From positions 1 through 36,554 of the forward strand of contig VGIX01000017.1 of assembly GCA_016867725.1 (NCBI GenBank): a stretch of DNA of 36,554 bases, written 5' to 3'. Of the stretch, positions 8,294-15,448 are shown piece by piece. The position numbers and the translations under genes were made by a program. The stretch's first letter is position 1; every line of letters starts with the position of its first letter. The notes beneath the pieces are model-generated. The model had not been told where the DNA came from. It worked only from the letters and a program-made list of their open reading frames with translations, and ran no database searches. Source of the stretch: Candidatus Effluviviaceae Genus I sp. (lineage in GTDB: Bacteria; Joyebacterota; Joyebacteria; Joyebacterales; Joyebacteraceae).

Positions 8294-9541
8294 GTGCGCG
8301 TCACGGTGCCCTACGGAGACAGCGTGCAGACCGCCGTGGTCGCCGACCAGAGGTTGGCGGGCGTGGTCGGGTCCGTCGCGGCGAAGCCCCGCGACGAGGA
8401 GGCCGTCCTGGCCGCGGCGCTGGCCTCGCCGGTCGGCGCCCCGCCGCTCGACGAGCTCTTGCGAGGGGCTTCCGGCGTCCTCGTCGTCGTCAACGACGCG
8501 ACGCGCCCGACGCCGACGGCCCGCATGCTCCGCGTCCTCGCGCCCCTCCTCGGCGGGCGCCCCGTCACGGTCGCCGTCGCGACCGGCGCGCACCGCCCGC
8601 CGACGGAGGCGGAGCTCCGCGTCATCCTCGGCGACCTGCCCGCCGCGCCGATCGCCCGCGTGCACGTTCACGATGCGCGGGACGCCGCGGCCCACGCGAG
8701 GCTCGGCACCACGTCGCGCGGCACACCCGTCGAGATCGACCGCGTCGCCCTCGCCGCGGAGCGGATGGTCGTCCTGAGCTCCGTGGAGCCGCACTACTTC
8801 GCGGGATACACGGGCGGTCGCAAGTCCGTCCTCCCGGGCATGGCGTCCTTCACCGCGATCGAGGCGAACCACGCGCATGCGATGTCCGACGAAGCGCGGC
8901 CGCTCAGGCTCGCCGGGAACCCGGTGCACGAGGACATGGCCGAGGCCGCGGACCTGGCGCTCGGCGGGCGCGTGTTCGCCGTCAACGTCGTGCTCGGCAC
9001 GGGAGGGCGCATGCACGCGGCCGCCGCCGGCGGGCTGCGCGAGTCGCTCGACGCCATCGTCCCCGAGGCCGAGAGCACCCACGCCCCGACCGTGCCGCGC
9101 CGCGAGGCCGTCGTGGTCGCCGCGATGGCGCCGCCGCTCGACACCGACCTGTACCAAGCGCAAAAGGCGCTCGAGCACGGGCAGCTCGCGCTCGAGGACG
9201 GCGGCACGCTCATCCTCGTCTCGCCGTGTCATTGCGGGATCGGCGAGGACGCGTGGGCGCGCGCGTTGGCGGCGGCGAGGACGCCGGAGGAGGCCGAGGC
9301 GGCGGTGGCAGGGCCGTACCGCTTCGGGAACCACAAGGTCGCGCGCATCGCGCGCGCCGTCCGGAGGTTCCGGATCGTCGCCGTCACCGGCATCGCGCCG
9401 CGTGGCATCGAATCGCTCTTCATGACGCCCGCCCCCGACCTCCAGACCGCGCTCGACGACGCTCTCGCGCGGCGCCCCGGCGGACGCGTCCTCGTCATCC
9501 CCGACGCGGCGCACACCGTCCCGCGGGTCGCCGCCCGCTGA
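8294..9541 (+). CDS. larA: LarA-family nickel-pincer 2-hydroxyacid racemase/epimerase
   Basis: A 415-residue LarA (DUF2088) protein. LarA enzymes racemise lactate or other 2-hydroxyacids by hydride transfer to a nickel-pincer nucleotide bound to a lysine. The key residues line up: D68 in NDATRPTPT, H100 in ATGAHRPPT, H167 and K177 in EPHYFAGYTGGRKS, and H193. They correspond to D72, H108, H174, K184 and H200 of the Lactobacillus enzyme. The C-terminal SPCHCGIGED block fits the second domain. The start is GTG with GGGAGG 4 nt upstream; longer in-frame starts lack a ribosome-binding site. No larB, larC or larE cofactor genes are in the window. Many homologues act on hydroxyacids other than lactate, so the substrate is open. 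Confidence 0.87.
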   Translation: MRVTVPYGDSVQTAVVADQRLAGVVGSVAAKPRDEEAVLAAALASPVGAPPLDELLRGASGVLVVVNDATRPTPTARMLRVLAPLLGGRPVTVAVATGAHRPPTEAELRVILGDLPAAPIARVHVHDARDAAAHARLGTTSRGTPVEIDRVALAAERMVVLSSVEPHYFAGYTGGRKSVLPGMASFTAIEANHAHAMSDEARPLRLAGNPVHEDMAEAADLALGGRVFAVNVVLGTGGRMHAAAAGGLRESLDAIVPEAESTHAPTVPRREAVVVAAMAPPLDTDLYQAQKALEHGQLALEDGGTLILVSPCHCGIGEDAWARALAAARTPEEAEAAVAGPYRFGNHKVARIARAVRRFRIVAVTGIAPRGIESLFMTPAPDLQTALDDALARRPGGRVLVIPDAAHTVPRVAAR

Positions 9542-9557
9542 TCCCCCGCACAACGCC

Positions 9558-9586
9558 GCGGCGGGGCCGCACCGCGACCCCGCCGC
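9558..9586. terminator. Convergent-gene hairpin terminator
   Basis: A perfect 9-bp stem GCGGCGGGG/CCCCGCCGC with an 11-nt loop lies between the convergent LarA and endonuclease-fold genes. It could stop transcription from both sides, although it lacks a T-tract. Confidence 0.55.
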
Positions 9587-9618
9587 ATGACCAGCCCGAG
9601 CCTACCGCGGCCGATCCC

Positions 9619-11571
9619 CTATCTCACGAGAACGACCTTGCGCGCCTCGCGCCACTCGCCGACGGTCGCCCGGCAGAAGTACACGCCCGAGGCCACGGGC
9701 GCGCCCCGGTCGTCTCTCCCGTCCCACGCGATCTCGTGCACGCCGGCGCTCAGCGGCCCGGCGCGCAGCGCGCGCACGACGCGGCCCGCGACGTCCACGA
9801 CGTCCACGGACGCGTCCGCAGCCTCGGGAAGCGTGAGCGCGAGCGCCACGCCGCCCGCGGCGGGATTCGGCCTCACAGGGCCGAGCGCGAGGACGGCGGC
9901 CGCGTCGTCGGGCACGCCGCTCCCGCCCAGCACGAACGCCGACAGGTGGACGACGAGATCGGCCAGGTTCGTGCCGCCCGATACGTCCGCATCGTCCCTC
10001 GTCTTCAGTGTGAGCACCGCCGTGTAGAGCGCGTTCTCGTCGGCGCCGTCCGCGTCGAACGCGACGGCGTACGACGCCGGCGACGCTCCCGCCTCCTTCG
10101 TCACGAACCCGCCGACGATGGAGAAGCGCCCGTCGCCGCCGACGAGCACGTGGTCGTACACCTCAAGAAGCGCCTGCAGCGGCCCGTGGCCGAGGTTGTG
10201 CACGTCGAGGGCGAGTTCGCCGAACTCACCGGCCTCGTGCGAACCGAAGTCGAGCGTGTCGACGAGCACGGTCTCCGACGCGTCCAGCGACGGCACCGCG
10301 TGCTCGACGACGCTCCCCGAGAGCGACACGTTCCAGGCCGGGTGGTCGAGGTCGTTCGAGTTCACGACGAGCGTCCCCGACCGGCTGCCGGCGCTGCCCG
10401 CGTCCATGGAGATCGTGTGGTCGTTGCTCGCGCCGCCCGCCGCCAGGAAGGTGCCTCCGGGCGCGCTGAACCCCGAGGGCGCCGTCAGGCTGTACGACAG
10501 CTCGTCGGCGTCGCCGACCGCGCCGTTCCCGACTGCGAGCGTCCGCTCCGCCGTCGTTCCCACGATCCAGGCGCCGAAGTCGAGCTCGCTCGCCGCGGCG
10601 ACCTTCGCCGGCGCCTGGAAGCTCGCGACGACGGGGATGTGGTCGCTCGCGTAGTACAGCGCGTCCGCGACGGCCTGACTCACGACGTAGTTCGGCGGCG
10701 CGTTGATGGCCGCGTTCAGATGGTAGCCGTCGTTGCCGAACGCGAAGTACGAGCTCGGCACGTACGAGAGGCCGTCGCCGTCATCGAAGGCGTACGAGAC
10801 CAGGATCTGGTCGAACCGGTCGTCGAGGCCGCCGCCGGACCCGCCCCCGAACGAGACGTCGCGCGGCGACTGCGTGTGCGTGTGGCGGAAAGTGTAATTG
10901 TCGTGCCAGGTGCCCTGCTTGTTGATGGGGTCCTTGCAGCGGCCGTCGTTGTCGGCCTCGGACCGGATGAGGCGCACATAGCCCTGGTCGACGTTCGAGT
11001 ACACGTTCAGGTCCCCGAGGACCATGAAGTGGCTGCCCGACGGCAGGCCGTTCAGGTAGTCGCGGATGACGTCGGTCTGCGTCCGTCGCGTTGTCTCGTC
11101 CGAAGGCGTGTCGCCGGCCTTGAGGTGCGTCGAGAGGATCCGGAACTGCGCGGCCGAAGAGGCGTACCCGGACGGTCGGAAGGTGTACTCGATGGTGTAG
11201 CGGACGGGCGTGAAGATCGGCACCGCCGAGATCGAGTCCACGACGCCGACCTTGAAGAAGCACGCGTTGTCCGTGTCGGGGCCGTTGTAGAAGAGCATGG
11301 CCTGGTACTTCCCCGGCACGGCGTAGTTGAGCACGTTGTTCAGGAAGTCGTTGACGCCGGACTGGCTCTTGATCTCCTGGACGGCGATGATGTCGGCGTC
11401 GAGCGAGTCCATCACCGTGCGGAAGGACGCCTGCCGTTCACCCGGGTCGTAGTCGAGGAGGTTGTAGCTCACGACGCGGAACCCCCAGGCGGGCTGCGCC
11501 GCGGCCAGGAGGACGACGACCCAGGCGGCCGCGGGCGCCACAATCGCGGGACCGCATCTTCGCGCGGACAT
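9619..11571 (-). CDS. Secreted endonuclease/exonuclease/phosphatase-fold protein with FlgD-like tail
   Basis: A 650-residue exported protein. A signal peptide (about 1-30, ending QPAWG) precedes an endonuclease/exonuclease/phosphatase (DNase I-like) domain to about residue 340. Its marks are SYNLLDY near 35, catalytic E66 in VQEIKS, STHLKAG, GDLNVYS and the terminal SDHIPVV. The domain could cleave extracellular nucleic acid or a phosphoester. A middle region resembles Ig-like ASH/choice-anchor repeats (LDFGAWIVGTT, VDTLDFGSHEAG). The last about 85 residues are a FlgD-like/Por-type domain (RPNPAAGG ... ASGVYFCRA ... KVVLVR) used for sorting or anchoring in FCB bacteria. ATG 11571 is chosen because it starts the signal peptide and has AAGGAG 8 nt upstream. 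Confidence 0.87.
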   Translation of the reverse strand: MSARRCGPAIVAPAAAWVVVLLAAAQPAWGFRVVSYNLLDYDPGERQASFRTVMDSLDADIIAVQEIKSQSGVNDFLNNVLNYAVPGKYQAMLFYNGPDTDNACFFKVGVVDSISAVPIFTPVRYTIEYTFRPSGYASSAAQFRILSTHLKAGDTPSDETTRRTQTDVIRDYLNGLPSGSHFMVLGDLNVYSNVDQGYVRLIRSEADNDGRCKDPINKQGTWHDNYTFRHTHTQSPRDVSFGGGSGGGLDDRFDQILVSYAFDDGDGLSYVPSSYFAFGNDGYHLNAAINAPPNYVVSQAVADALYYASDHIPVVASFQAPAKVAAASELDFGAWIVGTTAERTLAVGNGAVGDADELSYSLTAPSGFSAPGGTFLAAGGASNDHTISMDAGSAGSRSGTLVVNSNDLDHPAWNVSLSGSVVEHAVPSLDASETVLVDTLDFGSHEAGEFGELALDVHNLGHGPLQALLEVYDHVLVGGDGRFSIVGGFVTKEAGASPASYAVAFDADGADENALYTAVLTLKTRDDADVSGGTNLADLVVHLSAFVLGGSGVPDDAAAVLALGPVRPNPAAGGVALALTLPEAADASVDVVDVAGRVVRALRAGPLSAGVHEIAWDGRDDRGAPVASGVYFCRATVGEWREARKVVLVR

Positions 11572-11644
11572 GCAAGGGGCTCCTTCGGCGGCTCCTTCCA
11601 GGGGCGGCCGGCCGCCGTGCTCGGGCACACCGCTCCATCGATCG

Positions 11645-11673
11645 ATTCTAGCACAGTCCTCGCAGGTTCGCAA
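11645..11673 (-). promoter_or_regulatory. Promoter of the endonuclease-fold gene
   Basis: Minus-strand TTGCGA (11668-11673), a 17-bp spacer and TAGAAT (11645-11650) predict a leader of about 65 nt. It lies downstream of the activase gene, so this gene has its own promoter. Confidence 0.65.
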
Positions 11674-11717
11674 GGCGCATGGCTGGAGCGGGGACTTGGG
11701 AGACCGCGACACCCCCG

Positions 11718-12470
11718 CTACGGACGGAGGGCCGCCGCGGCGAGCGCCGCTCCGCGCGCGGCCATCATCTCAGGCCGCGTCGGAACAAGCAGCGGAAGGC
11801 CAACCTCCGCCTGGAGCAGAGAGCGCACGCAGGCGTTGAGCGCCACGCCGCCGCAGAAGGCAAGCGGCGGCTCGGGTCCGACGCGGGCGAGCATCGAGAG
11901 CGAGCGCTTCACGACCGAGTGGTGGAGCGCCAGGGCGATGTCCCTCGCCTTCCTGCCCTGCGCCATCAGAGAGATGGCCTCGGTCTCCGCAAAGACGGTG
12001 CACATGCTGCTGATCGTCGCGCCAGGGCGCCCCTCGAGCGCGAACTCACCGAACTCCTCGACCGGCACCTGGAGCCCCGCGGCCATGAACTCGAGGAACT
12101 TCCCGGTGCCGGCCGCGCACCGGTCGTTCATCTCGAACCTGAGCACCCGCCCATCGTCCCCCACTGCGATGGCCTTTGTGTCCTGCCCGCCGATGTCGAG
12201 GATGGTCTTCGCCGCCGGCAGCGCCGCGGCCACGCCGAGCGCGCACGCCTTGATCTCCGTGATGATCCGGAGCCCCGGAGGGCCGACAAGGAGGCGCCTC
12301 CCGTACCCCGTCGCTACGATCGTGTCCCACCGGAGCCCGCGCATGAGGTCGGCGGCCTGCGACGCGGGGTCGAACGTCGTGGGGACCCGCCGCTCCTCGA
12401 GGACCCGGCCGTCCTCGAGGAGTGCGAGTTTGATGGCTCTGGAGCCGATGTCGATGCCGAGCGCTCTCAC
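11718..12470 (-). CDS. ATP-dependent activase of the HgdC/BadF-BcrA family
   Basis: A 250-residue member of the 2-hydroxyacyl-CoA dehydratase activase family (ASKHA ATPase fold). These homodimers hold one [4Fe-4S] cluster and use ATP hydrolysis to push a low-potential electron into a partner enzyme. Visible marks are GIDIGS (5-10), the second phosphate loop LDIGGQDTKAI (91-101), cluster ligand C118 in NDRCAAGTGKF and C157 in SSMCTVFAE, and FCGGVALN near the C-terminus. The start is GTG 12470, 3 bp after the stop of the partner reductase gene, so they are translated together. The length fits single-domain activases (about 250-260 residues). The partner identifies it as the reductase component for the double-cubane protein. 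Confidence 0.9.
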   Translation of the reverse strand: MRALGIDIGSRAIKLALLEDGRVLEERRVPTTFDPASQAADLMRGLRWDTIVATGYGRRLLVGPPGLRIITEIKACALGVAAALPAAKTILDIGGQDTKAIAVGDDGRVLRFEMNDRCAAGTGKFLEFMAAGLQVPVEEFGEFALEGRPGATISSMCTVFAETEAISLMAQGRKARDIALALHHSVVKRSLSMLARVGPEPPLAFCGGVALNACVRSLLQAEVGLPLLVPTRPEMMAARGAALAAAALRP

Positions 12471-12473
12471 GGG

Positions 12474-13760
12474 TCAGCGCAGCCGCTCGAGGAACGCCTC
12501 AACGCGCGTCCGGAGCTGCTCGCCGTCCTCCTGTCCGTAGTCGGTCTCGATCCTGAGCGTCGGGATCCCGGCTGCCTCGAGGTTTGCGGCCACCGGATAC
12601 GACTCCATCAGGTACGGCTGGCAGAAGTGGAGGCAGTAGTGGATGACGCCGTCCGCCCGGTACGCCGTGTGCATCTCCTTCACGTGCGCGAGCCTGTCGG
12701 GGTTGGGTGTGAACACCGCGCAGTCCACCTGGAGATAGCGGTCCACGATGTTGTCGAGCAGCGCGCCGACGTCCGCGCCGTCCTCCTTCACCAGGTTCCT
12801 CGCGCCCCGCTCGCCGACGCAGGACTCCTCGCCGACGATGACGGCGCCGGCTCCCTCGACGATCCACGGCAGCTTCCAGTTGGGGACCGCCATCGGACAC
12901 CCCGACACGAGGATGCGCGGGGTGCCCTTCGCGAACACCCCCTCTCCCCGCGCGGCGCGGGCCGCGAGCTCGTCGCACAGCGCGTTGACCGAGCTCGTGA
13001 ACCGCGCGGTGTCGTCGTAGAAGGCGACCTGGTTCACGAGGAGCGCGTCGAGCCCCGAGATGGGCGCCGGGTCGGCGGCCCGCACGCGGGCGAGGCGGTG
13101 GAGCGCCTGCCGCTTCGCGTTGACCGCTCTGATGCCCTTCCTCAACCGGTCCGCCGTGACCTTCACTCCTGCGAGGTCCTCGACCGCGTGAAGGAACCGC
13201 TCGTACTCCGCCCGAAGCAGGGAGCGGCCGTTCGCCGACTTCACTTGAGGAAGGTCCATCACGTAGAGGTTGGGCAGGATGGTGCCGAGCGTCTCGTAGG
13301 CTTTCTTCTTGCCGTCGCACGTGTTCTCGCCGACGACCATGTCGACGGTCTCGATGTAGGGGCAGACCCTTCCCAACGTGAACCCGAACGCGCTCTTGAT
13401 GAGGGCGCAGGTGTTCCGCGGGATGCGCTTCTCGACCTCCTCCGTCGCGAAGTCCGCCCCGGTGCAGAGCCCGACGAGGATGCCGTCAACCGCCGTGACG
13501 ATCTCCTCGGGAGCGAACACGCAGAACGCCCCGAGGACCTTCCTTCCGGCGGCCTGGGCGTCGCGGAGTTCCTTCACCCTCAGGCCGTGCACCTCGGACA
13601 TGACGAAGTTGAAGTAGTCCATGCCCTTGGGACGGCTCTTCTGGCTCAGGAACAGGGTCTCGTAGGCCTGGCCCAGGACACCGAGAAGCATGTCGTGCTT
13701 CTCGAGGTCGAGGCCGAGGTCCGCCCACATCGTGCGGTAGTCGACTGCTTCGGCAGGCAT
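12474..13760 (-). CDS. Double-cubane-cluster-type reductase (HgdB/BcrB-like, single subunit)
   Basis: A 428-residue protein related to 2-hydroxyacyl-CoA dehydratase and benzoyl-CoA reductase subunits. A single gene paired with one activase, and motifs NTCDGKKK (147-153) and HYCLHFCQPY (374-383), match the double-cubane-cluster protein group, whose characterised member holds an [8Fe-9S] cluster and reduces small molecules such as acetylene at very low potential. Eleven cysteines are present: C80, C99, C118, C133, C148, C262, C288, C314, C347, C376 and C380, enough for such a cluster. The physiological substrate of the group is not established. GGGGAGG lies 5 nt before the ATG. It is transcribed with the activase and would need strictly anoxic cytoplasm. 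Alternative: one half of a two-subunit dehydratase, but no second subunit is seen. Confidence 0.88.
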   Translation of the reverse strand: MPAEAVDYRTMWADLGLDLEKHDMLLGVLGQAYETLFLSQKSRPKGMDYFNFVMSEVHGLRVKELRDAQAAGRKVLGAFCVFAPEEIVTAVDGILVGLCTGADFATEEVEKRIPRNTCALIKSAFGFTLGRVCPYIETVDMVVGENTCDGKKKAYETLGTILPNLYVMDLPQVKSANGRSLLRAEYERFLHAVEDLAGVKVTADRLRKGIRAVNAKRQALHRLARVRAADPAPISGLDALLVNQVAFYDDTARFTSSVNALCDELAARAARGEGVFAKGTPRILVSGCPMAVPNWKLPWIVEGAGAVIVGEESCVGERGARNLVKEDGADVGALLDNIVDRYLQVDCAVFTPNPDRLAHVKEMHTAYRADGVIHYCLHFCQPYLMESYPVAANLEAAGIPTLRIETDYGQEDGEQLRTRVEAFLERLR

Positions 13761-13776
13761 GGGAACCTCCCCGTGA

Positions 13777-13794
13777 CCGGGCCCCGCGGCCCGG
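13777..13794 (-). other. Hairpin just upstream of the reductase ribosome-binding site
   Basis: A perfect 7-bp stem CCGGGCC/GGCCCGG with a 4-nt loop ends 5 nt from the GGGGAGG ribosome-binding site. Next to it is CCCGGG(N5)CCCGGG. This mRNA leader is therefore strongly structured and could affect translation. Confidence 0.5.
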
Positions 13795-13877
13795 CCCGGG
13801 AGGCTCCCGGGTCAGGAGGCGGAGCGGTCTGTTGCGAGACGCCTGGAAGAGCGCCGCACGGGCGCTCCGAGGGCGCC

Positions 13878-13916
13878 TCACCGCGTGTGCGTCGTTCTCA
13901 CCAAGTGCCCGAACAT
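13878..13916 (-). CDS. Possible 12-residue leader peptide upstream of the double-cubane reductase
   Basis: Thirteen codons, ATG to TGA, encode MFGHLVRTTHTR in the predicted leader of the reductase mRNA. A good ribosome-binding site (GGGAGG) stands 7 nt before the ATG. A GGCGC/GCGCC hairpin follows at about 13860-13876, directly after the stop. The set-up resembles an attenuator, but there is no run of one diagnostic amino acid, and a short frame with GGGAGG can arise by chance in such GC-rich DNA. Confidence 0.3.
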   Translation of the reverse strand: MFGHLVRTTHTR

Positions 13917-13951
13917 GCCGCTTCCTCCCGATGGGGACTGCAACAGTCACA

Positions 13952-13980
13952 AGCCTACCACATTGGCGGCGCCGCCGCAA
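13952..13980 (-). promoter_or_regulatory. Predicted promoter of the reductase-activase pair
   Basis: Minus-strand TTGCGG (13975-13980), a 17-bp spacer and TAGGCT (13952-13957) would give a leader of about 185 nt containing the short frame and hairpins. The -10 is only moderate. Confidence 0.4.
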
Positions 13981-14009
13981 GGCGCGTGGCGCGCCCGCGG
14001 CCCTTCTGC

Positions 14010-14015
14010 TAGCAT
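14010..14015 (+). promoter_or_regulatory. -10 box placing the LysE start at the 5' end (leaderless)
   Basis: TAGCAT is followed by exactly six bases and then the ATG of the LysE gene. Transcription would start at or next to the start codon. No ribosome-binding site precedes the ATG. The -35 region is poor. Confidence 0.5.
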
Positions 14016-14021
14016 CGCCGC

Positions 14022-14642
14022 ATGGGCTACGGCGCCTTCCTGCTACAGGCCGTCCTCATCTCGCTCTCGGGCGTCATGGCGCCCGGCCCCCTCACGGTCG
14101 TCGTCGTCGGCAAGGGCGCGCGCTCAGCGCGCGCCGGGGCGGCCATCGCGGTCGGCCACGGCGTCGTCGAGTTCCCGCTCATGGCGCTGCTCGTGGTCGG
14201 GCTCGCGCCGTTCTTCACACGGCCGGCGTTCGCGGCGTGGGTCGGGCTGGCAGGTGGGCTCGTGCTCCTGTGGATGGGCGTGGACCTCGTCCGCACGATG
14301 CGGCGCCCGGCCGCCGACGCACCGGCTCGGCGCGAGACCCCGGCGCTCACGGCGGGCATCCTCATGACCGCCGGGAACCCCTACTTCCTCGTGTGGTGGT
14401 CCACCGTCGGCGCCACGCTCGTGCTGCGCGCGTGGGGGTTCGGCCTCGGGCGCTTCGTCCTCTTCGCGGTCATCCACTGGTCGCTCGACCTGGTCTGGTA
14501 CTTCTTCCTGTCCTCGGCGTCTCACCGGGGAACGCGCCTGCTCGGCCACCGGTTCCGCGTCGGCGTGAGCCTCGTGTCGGGCGCGCTTCTTCTCTACTTC
14601 GGCGTCCGGTTCGTCGCGGATGCGGCTGGAACGCTCCTGTAG
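14022..14642 (+). CDS. LysE/RhtB-family amino acid exporter
   Basis: A 206-residue inner-membrane protein with about six hydrophobic segments, the normal size for LysE/RhtB translocators, which export amino acids or related small molecules. The N-terminal family signature is clear (SGVMAPGPLTVVVVGKGAR region, about 16-34), as is the central TAGNPYFLVWW (116-126) after a basic cytoplasmic loop (about 89-107). It is the first gene of a tight group with a TSUP transporter (18 bp downstream) and a GH97 glycosidase. No ribosome-binding site is visible before the ATG and a -10 box lies 6 nt upstream, consistent with a leaderless mRNA. The substrate cannot be predicted. Confidence 0.88.
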   Translation: MGYGAFLLQAVLISLSGVMAPGPLTVVVVGKGARSARAGAAIAVGHGVVEFPLMALLVVGLAPFFTRPAFAAWVGLAGGLVLLWMGVDLVRTMRRPAADAPARRETPALTAGILMTAGNPYFLVWWSTVGATLVLRAWGFGLGRFVLFAVIHWSLDLVWYFFLSSASHRGTRLLGHRFRVGVSLVSGALLLYFGVRFVADAAGTLL

Positions 14643-14660
14643 CGGCGGCCCGGAGGACGC

Positions 14661-15440
14661 ATGCCGACCTTCCCTCTCACGACCGCCACCCTCGCGCTCC
14701 TCGGCGCGGCCGGCCTCGCCGCCGGGTTCGTGGACTCCATCGCGGGCGGGGGCGGCATCATCACGCTCCCGGCGCTCCTCGCCGCCGGGCTTCCTCCGCA
14801 CCTCGCGCTCGGCACGAACAAGCTCCAGTCGTCATTCGGAAGCTGCACGGCGATGCTCCACTACCGGCACGGCGGGCTCGTGTCCGTCCGGAGGACCGCG
14901 CCGGGCATCGTGTGGACGTTCGTCGGAGCGGCGGCCGGAACGCTCGCCATCCAGCGGGTGTCCCCGGGACTCCTCCGGCACGTCATCCCGGCGCTCCTGC
15001 TCGCGATCTTCGTCTACATGCTGGTGTCGCCGCGCGTGGCCGCGGAGGCAAGGCGCGCCCGCATGAGGCCCGCGGTCTTTTACCTCGCCTTCGGGCTCGG
15101 CATCGGGTTCTACGACGGGTTCTTCGGGCCGGGCACGGGCTCGTTCTGGGCCATCGCGTTCGTCGCGCTCCTCGGGCTCGACCTCGCGGCCGCGACGGCC
15201 CACACCAAGGTGATGAACTTCGTGAGCAACGCGACCGCGCTCGCGTTCTTCGCGCTCGGGGGAAACGTGGTGCTCCTGCCGGGTCTCGTGATGGGCGCGG
15301 GCGAGGTTGTCGGCGCGCTGGCCGGCTCCCGGCTCGTCATGCTGCGCGGCGCGAGGTTCGTGCGCGTGTTCTTCCTGATCGTCGTGGCGCTGACGCTGGC
15401 CAGGCTCGTCCAGACCACCTACCTCGGCCCCAGGCCGTAG
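14661..15440 (+). CDS. TSUP (TauE/SafE, DUF81) family membrane transporter
   Basis: A 259-residue integral membrane protein of the TSUP family, which moves sulfite, sulfoacetate or related organosulfur and organic anions. The repeated-half signatures are present: AGFVDSIAGGGGIITLPALL (about 21-40) followed by ALGTNKLQ, and in the second half GFYDGFFGPGTGSF with AHTKVMNFVSN. Eight hydrophobic segments are expected for this length. GGAGG stands 4 nt before the ATG, and the gene is 18 bp after the LysE gene, in the same transcript. Two exporters in tandem suggest export of small metabolites, but no sulfur gene is nearby to define the substrate. Confidence 0.9.
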   Translation: MPTFPLTTATLALLGAAGLAAGFVDSIAGGGGIITLPALLAAGLPPHLALGTNKLQSSFGSCTAMLHYRHGGLVSVRRTAPGIVWTFVGAAAGTLAIQRVSPGLLRHVIPALLLAIFVYMLVSPRVAAEARRARMRPAVFYLAFGLGIGFYDGFFGPGTGSFWAIAFVALLGLDLAAATAHTKVMNFVSNATALAFFALGGNVVLLPGLVMGAGEVVGALAGSRLVMLRGARFVRVFFLIVVALTLARLVQTTYLGPRP

Positions 15441-15448
15441 AGGGAATC

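Noticed and set aside
2203-12540. Very long open frames of about 1,000-1,450 codons antisense to or across clear genes
   Set aside because: They run against well-conserved protein families, are Arg/Pro/Gly/His-rich and low in normal composition, as expected of out-of-frame reading in very GC-rich DNA.
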